From JACJWR01 sp964547485 (GTDB lineage: Bacteria; Actinomycetota; Actinomycetes; S36-B12; UBA10799): DNA of 8,179 bases. Under the pieces are notes generated by a model. It ran no database searches, was not told the DNA's origin, and saw nothing but the letters and a program-made list of their open reading frames with translations. Positions 6,026 to 8,179 of the stretch are shown piece after piece (position 1 is the stretch's first letter; each line of letters starts with the position of its first letter). The translations under genes were made by a program, and so were the position numbers. Location: assembly GCA_964547485.1 (NCBI GenBank), contig CAZJNU010000105.1:1-8179 (forward strand), written 5' to 3'.

Positions 6026-6952
6026 GCGGTTGGACTCTTCCTTCGGTGCATCCGGGCGGCCACTGCCGAACAGGATTTCGTCCCAGGACGGGACGTCCTC
6101 CCGGCTCGTGGACCGGCGGCGTGCGGCGAGTCGGCGCGCTGCCCGACGGGACAACGGTTTGCCGCCGGGTCCATTCGGATTAGGGTTGCTCGCCACGCTG
6201 TCGGCTTTCGTGCCGGCATCGCCAGGGCTAGGGCCAGGGCCAGTGCCGGCGTCGACGGCGTCGTTCGCCGCTGATTGAGAGGCTGCCTCGGCCTCAGCCC
6301 GCGCCCGGGCAGCGCGAGCCGCTGGATGCGCCTGGTCCCAGTCCGGGTTGACGGCCGTGCTGGGCACCCGGATCGCTTCCACCACCGGCGCGTCCGTCAA
6401 CCATCTGGCCGCGTCGTCGTCGGCCTCCAGGGCGCGGATCGGCACATCGAACAGCCAACTGGCGCTCTCCTCGGACTGGGACACCGATGCCAGATCGCTG
6501 GCGTACCGAACCATCACCCGCCAGCGTCCGTCAGGCTCTCGCCAGGCGTCCCAGGAGGGTTCCTCGGTGACTCCGCGAGCCGCCAGTCGGTGCAGCACTG
6601 ACTCGGCCAAGGTTCCGCCGGCATCGACCTCGCACCGTTTCGCGAGATCCGCCACGTAGCTGCGTTCGGCCAGCACCGGGGTGGCGTAGGCCTCCAGCCG
6701 GTCCAGTGGCATTCCGGCCTCGGCCGCCAAGTCCGTCAGCTCGGTACCGTGCCGTAGCCGATGCTGCACGTCCCGAGGCGTCAGCGGGCCGTCGACGGGC
6801 AGTCTCATCTGGAGTTGGGCCGTAGCGGGGGCCGGATCCAGTGCGTTCCGCAGCCGATCGTCGACCTTGACGCGGTACTCCGACCCGTCGTCGCCGACCA
6901 GCAGCAGGTGGCTACCGTCGCCGGCCGCTGCCACGAACTCGAGTTGTTGCAT
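6008..6952 (-). CDS. sepH: Cell division protein SepH (DUF3071)
   Basis: SepH is an actinobacterial cytoplasmic protein that binds FtsZ and promotes assembly of its filaments at division sites. The 314-aa product starts MQQLEFVAAAGDGSHLLLVG. The conserved N-terminal domain (about 1-170) contains a predicted helix-turn-helix with LTPRDVQHRLRHGTELTDLA (57-76) and AGMPLDRLEAYATPVLAERS (79-98). A variable Ala/Arg/Glu-rich and Pro/Gly/Asn-rich linker follows (about 205-265), then a basic segment (SRRAARRLAARRR, 268-280) and the C-terminal motif VPSWDEILFG (287-296) typical of the family. Length is close to known SepH proteins. ATG 6952 is preferred over the GTG at 6955 because GGGAG (6962-6958) is five bases from the ATG but only two from the GTG. 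The gene is 62 bp downstream of the oxidase on the same strand and has candidate promoter and leader repeats of its own. Confidence 0.92.
   Translation of the reverse strand: MQQLEFVAAAGDGSHLLLVGDDGSEYRVKVDDRLRNALDPAPATAQLQMRLPVDGPLTPRDVQHRLRHGTELTDLAAEAGMPLDRLEAYATPVLAERSYVADLAKRCEVDAGGTLAESVLHRLAARGVTEEPSWDAWREPDGRWRVMVRYASDLASVSQSEESASWLFDVPIRALEADDDAARWLTDAPVVEAIRVPSTAVNPDWDQAHPAARAARARAEAEAASQSAANDAVDAGTGPGPSPGDAGTKADSVASNPNPNGPGGKPLSRRAARRLAARRRSTSREDVPSWDEILFGSGRPDAPKEESNRGPSDS
6221..6244. repeat. Hexamer near-repeat in the sepH linker
   Basis: Four tandem hexamers GCCAGG, GCTAGG, GCCAGG and GCCAGT encode part of the Gly/Pro/Ser-rich linker (TGPGPSPGDAG) of SepH. This is a small coding low-complexity repeat that could vary in copy number between strains without shifting the frame. 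Confidence 0.6.
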
Positions 6953-6957
6953 CACAT

Positions 6958-6962
6958 CTCCC
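6958..6962 (-). promoter_or_regulatory. Ribosome binding site of sepH
   Basis: GGGAG on the minus strand ends five bases before the ATG at 6952. This decides the start: the in-frame GTG at 6955 would be only two bases away. It contrasts with parC and pat, which lack a Shine-Dalgarno sequence. Confidence 0.65.
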
Positions 6963-6991
6963 GATTCGACTCGAGTCCGGATTCGACTCGA
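6963..6991 (-). repeat. Two 12-bp direct repeats, also able to form a stem-loop, in the sepH leader
   Basis: GATTCGACTCGA occurs exactly twice on the plus strand, at 6963-6974 and 6980-6991, 17 bp start to start. On the sepH transcript strand, TCGAGTC (6991-6985) can pair with GACTCGA (6977-6971) across a 7-base loop. The core GACTCGAGTC (6968-6977) is also a perfect palindrome. The block lies between a candidate -10 box and the Shine-Dalgarno sequence, so it could be a tandem operator or an mRNA structure affecting translation. Confidence 0.6.
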
Positions 6992-6997
6992 ACCGTA
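6992..6997 (-). promoter_or_regulatory. Candidate -10 element of sepH
   Basis: TACGGT on the minus strand fits TANNNT and would start transcription near 6985, giving a leader of about 33 bases containing the repeats and the Shine-Dalgarno sequence. No good -35 hexamer is seen at 16-19 bp upstream, so this is tentative. Read-through from the oxidase gene is the alternative. Confidence 0.3.
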
Positions 6998-7014
6998 GTG
7001 TCGCAGACGCAGGC

Positions 7015-8179
7015 TCAGTCTCCGAGTACCCGCGCCAGGTAGTCGTTACCGAACCTGCGGTCTGGGTCGACCCGGTTGCGGACCCGCTGGACGTCTGCGA
7101 ACCGCGGGTAACGGGCCGCCAGTTGTTCGGCCGCTAGTGACTGGGCCGTACCCAACCGCGGTCGTGCGTCCAGTTCAGTGAGGACGGCTTCGGCGGTGTC
7201 GAAGTACCGCTGGTACGGGCTCCGGTGGAACACCCGCAGGCAGATGTACACGGTCGCGCGGCCCTCCGCAGGCGCCAACCAGGCATCCTCGGCCGGACCG
7301 GTGCGCACCAGCACGGGCAAGGTGACACGCTCCGGCCCGTCTTCGATCGCCCGACGCACCATCGTCAGAGCCGGCCGCAGCATCGGCCGGGGGAGGGCGT
7401 ACTCGAGTTCCACGAATCGCACCTTCGGAGCTGTCGGGAGCACCCGCCACCACTGGTCGGTTGCCTCTCGCGACCTCTGAACTGCGGCGGTGAGTCGGTT
7501 CAGTCCGGGCACGGCAGGGGGTAGCGAACGCCCGATCCTGGCCAGCCCGCCGTCGGTCGCGGTGGCCAGGATCGGCCCGCGGGGCCGCAGTCGGGACCCG
7601 CCCGCGTTGGCGACTGGTCCGGCGCTGCGGTCGAACTGGCGCACCACCGTGCGATCGGTGTGGGGGTACCAGTCGAATTCCACCATGTCGTGGTCGGAAT
7701 CCCAGTCGTCGAAGGTCGACGCGGTGTTCTCGAACCGGTCCGAGAAGGTGTGTGCGTGCAGCAGGTAGGTCGGCACTGTGGCCAGGGTGAGGCTGGTGAC
7801 GACCCCGAAGCCGCCCAGCCCCGCCTTCGCAGCCTGGAACAGATCCCCGTCCTGCGCCGCATCCACCGTCACCACCTCCCCGTCCGCGAGCACCATCTCC
7901 AACTCCCGGACTCCGGCCGACAAGGAGGGCGTCTCTCGGCCGCTGCCGTGGCTACCGGTCAGCACGGCACCGGCGACCGTCTCGGCGCGGATATCGCCCA
8001 TGGCTGGTAACGCAAGGCCCAGTTGGTCCAGCTCGTGGCACAACTGATCAAGGGTGGTACCAGGTCGCACCCGGACTTCGGTATCGGAGACTTGCTCGAC
8101 GCCGACCATTGCGTCGCTGGTCAGCATCACCCCGGACGTGGCCGCCGCCGGGGAGCAGGCGTGACCGGCGCCAGCCATT
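7015..8179 (-). CDS. FAD-linked oxidoreductase of the sugar-lactone/alditol oxidase family (PF01565 + PF04030 type), 5' end outside window
   Basis: 387 residues are visible; the beginning of the FAD domain (perhaps 35-45 residues) is beyond the right edge. The visible part starts in GAGHACSPAA, where His6 aligns with the histidine that carries covalent FAD in this family. It continues through RVRPGTTLDQL (37-47), the FAD-binding AGAVLTGSHGSG (69-80) and GLGGFGVVTSLTL (120-132). The ALO-type C-terminal domain has FVELEYALPRPML (255-267) and ends PRFADVQRVRNRVDP...F.NDYL..VLG. Relatives oxidise gulono-, galactono- or arabinono-lactones or sugar alcohols. Two catalytic motifs differ: the usual E-x-R is L-V-R (290-292) and the usual HWGK is RLGT (341-344), so substrate and activity are uncertain. 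ATG at 8178 lies inside the FAD domain and is not taken as the start. sepH follows 62 bp downstream. Confidence 0.85.
   Translation of the reverse strand, partial: MAGAGHACSPAAATSGVMLTSDAMVGVEQVSDTEVRVRPGTTLDQLCHELDQLGLALPAMGDIRAETVAGAVLTGSHGSGRETPSLSAGVRELEMVLADGEVVTVDAAQDGDLFQAAKAGLGGFGVVTSLTLATVPTYLLHAHTFSDRFENTASTFDDWDSDHDMVEFDWYPHTDRTVVRQFDRSAGPVANAGGSRLRPRGPILATATDGGLARIGRSLPPAVPGLNRLTAAVQRSREATDQWWRVLPTAPKVRFVELEYALPRPMLRPALTMVRRAIEDGPERVTLPVLVRTGPAEDAWLAPAEGRATVYICLRVFHRSPYQRYFDTAEAVLTELDARPRLGTAQSLAAEQLAARYPRFADVQRVRNRVDPDRRFGNDYLARVLGD

Noticed and set aside
6953..6955. GTG as the sepH start
   Set aside because: The Shine-Dalgarno sequence would be only two bases away; ATG 6952 has ideal spacing.
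8176..8178. ATG as the true start of the FAD oxidase
   Set aside because: It lies directly before GAGHACS, inside the FAD-binding domain; the family has about 35-45 further residues upstream, and the frame is open to the edge.

Overview
This 8.2 kb window comes from a high-GC actinobacterium. Evidence: strong G/C at third codon positions, a SepH (DUF3071) cell-division gene, a DUF5998 gene, and a Pat-type acetyltransferase with the GNAT domain in front of the acyl-CoA-synthetase-like part, an order I associate with Streptomyces PatA and relatives. The genus cannot be fixed by eye. All genes look chromosomal and vertically inherited. I see no transposase, integrase, tRNA, rRNA, CRISPR array or phage gene.

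Layout, left to right. (1) 362-1, minus: the first 120 codons of a sucrase/ferredoxin-like (PF06999-type) protein, cut by the window edge. Its ATG overlaps the stop codon of the next gene by one base. (2) 2425-362, minus: the DNA topoisomerase IV / gyrase A-type subunit (parC). It is interrupted by exactly 100 Ns at 1967-2066, a scaffold gap that hides the active-site tyrosine and really stands for roughly 0.5 kb. (3) 2426-2493: a 68-bp divergent promoter region with a 7-bp inverted repeat whose arms lie 21 bp (two helical turns) apart. (4) 2494-5280, plus: a 928-aa GNAT + acyl-CoA-synthetase-like protein lysine acetyltransferase (Pat family), followed at once by a strong GC hairpin. (5) 5365-5955, plus: a DUF5998 protein of unknown function. 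(6) A perfect 10-bp-stem hairpin at 6002-6025, where DUF5998 and sepH converge. (7) 6952-6008, minus: sepH, with direct repeats and a stem-loop in its leader. (8) 8179-7015, minus: an FAD-linked sugar-lactone/alditol-oxidase-family protein lacking its N-terminus and with altered catalytic motifs.

How they fit: parC and the sucrase/ferredoxin-like gene form one probable transcription unit. pat is divergent from it and may share an operator. sepH lies 62 bp downstream of the oxidase, probably with its own promoter. The functions (DNA topology, acetylation control of acyl-CoA synthetases, FtsZ assembly, redox) are housekeeping; no dedicated multi-gene novel system is visible. The items most worth a second look are the divergent operator candidate, the sepH leader repeats, the altered catalytic motifs in the oxidase, the degenerate synthetase half of Pat, and the coupled partial gene at the left edge.
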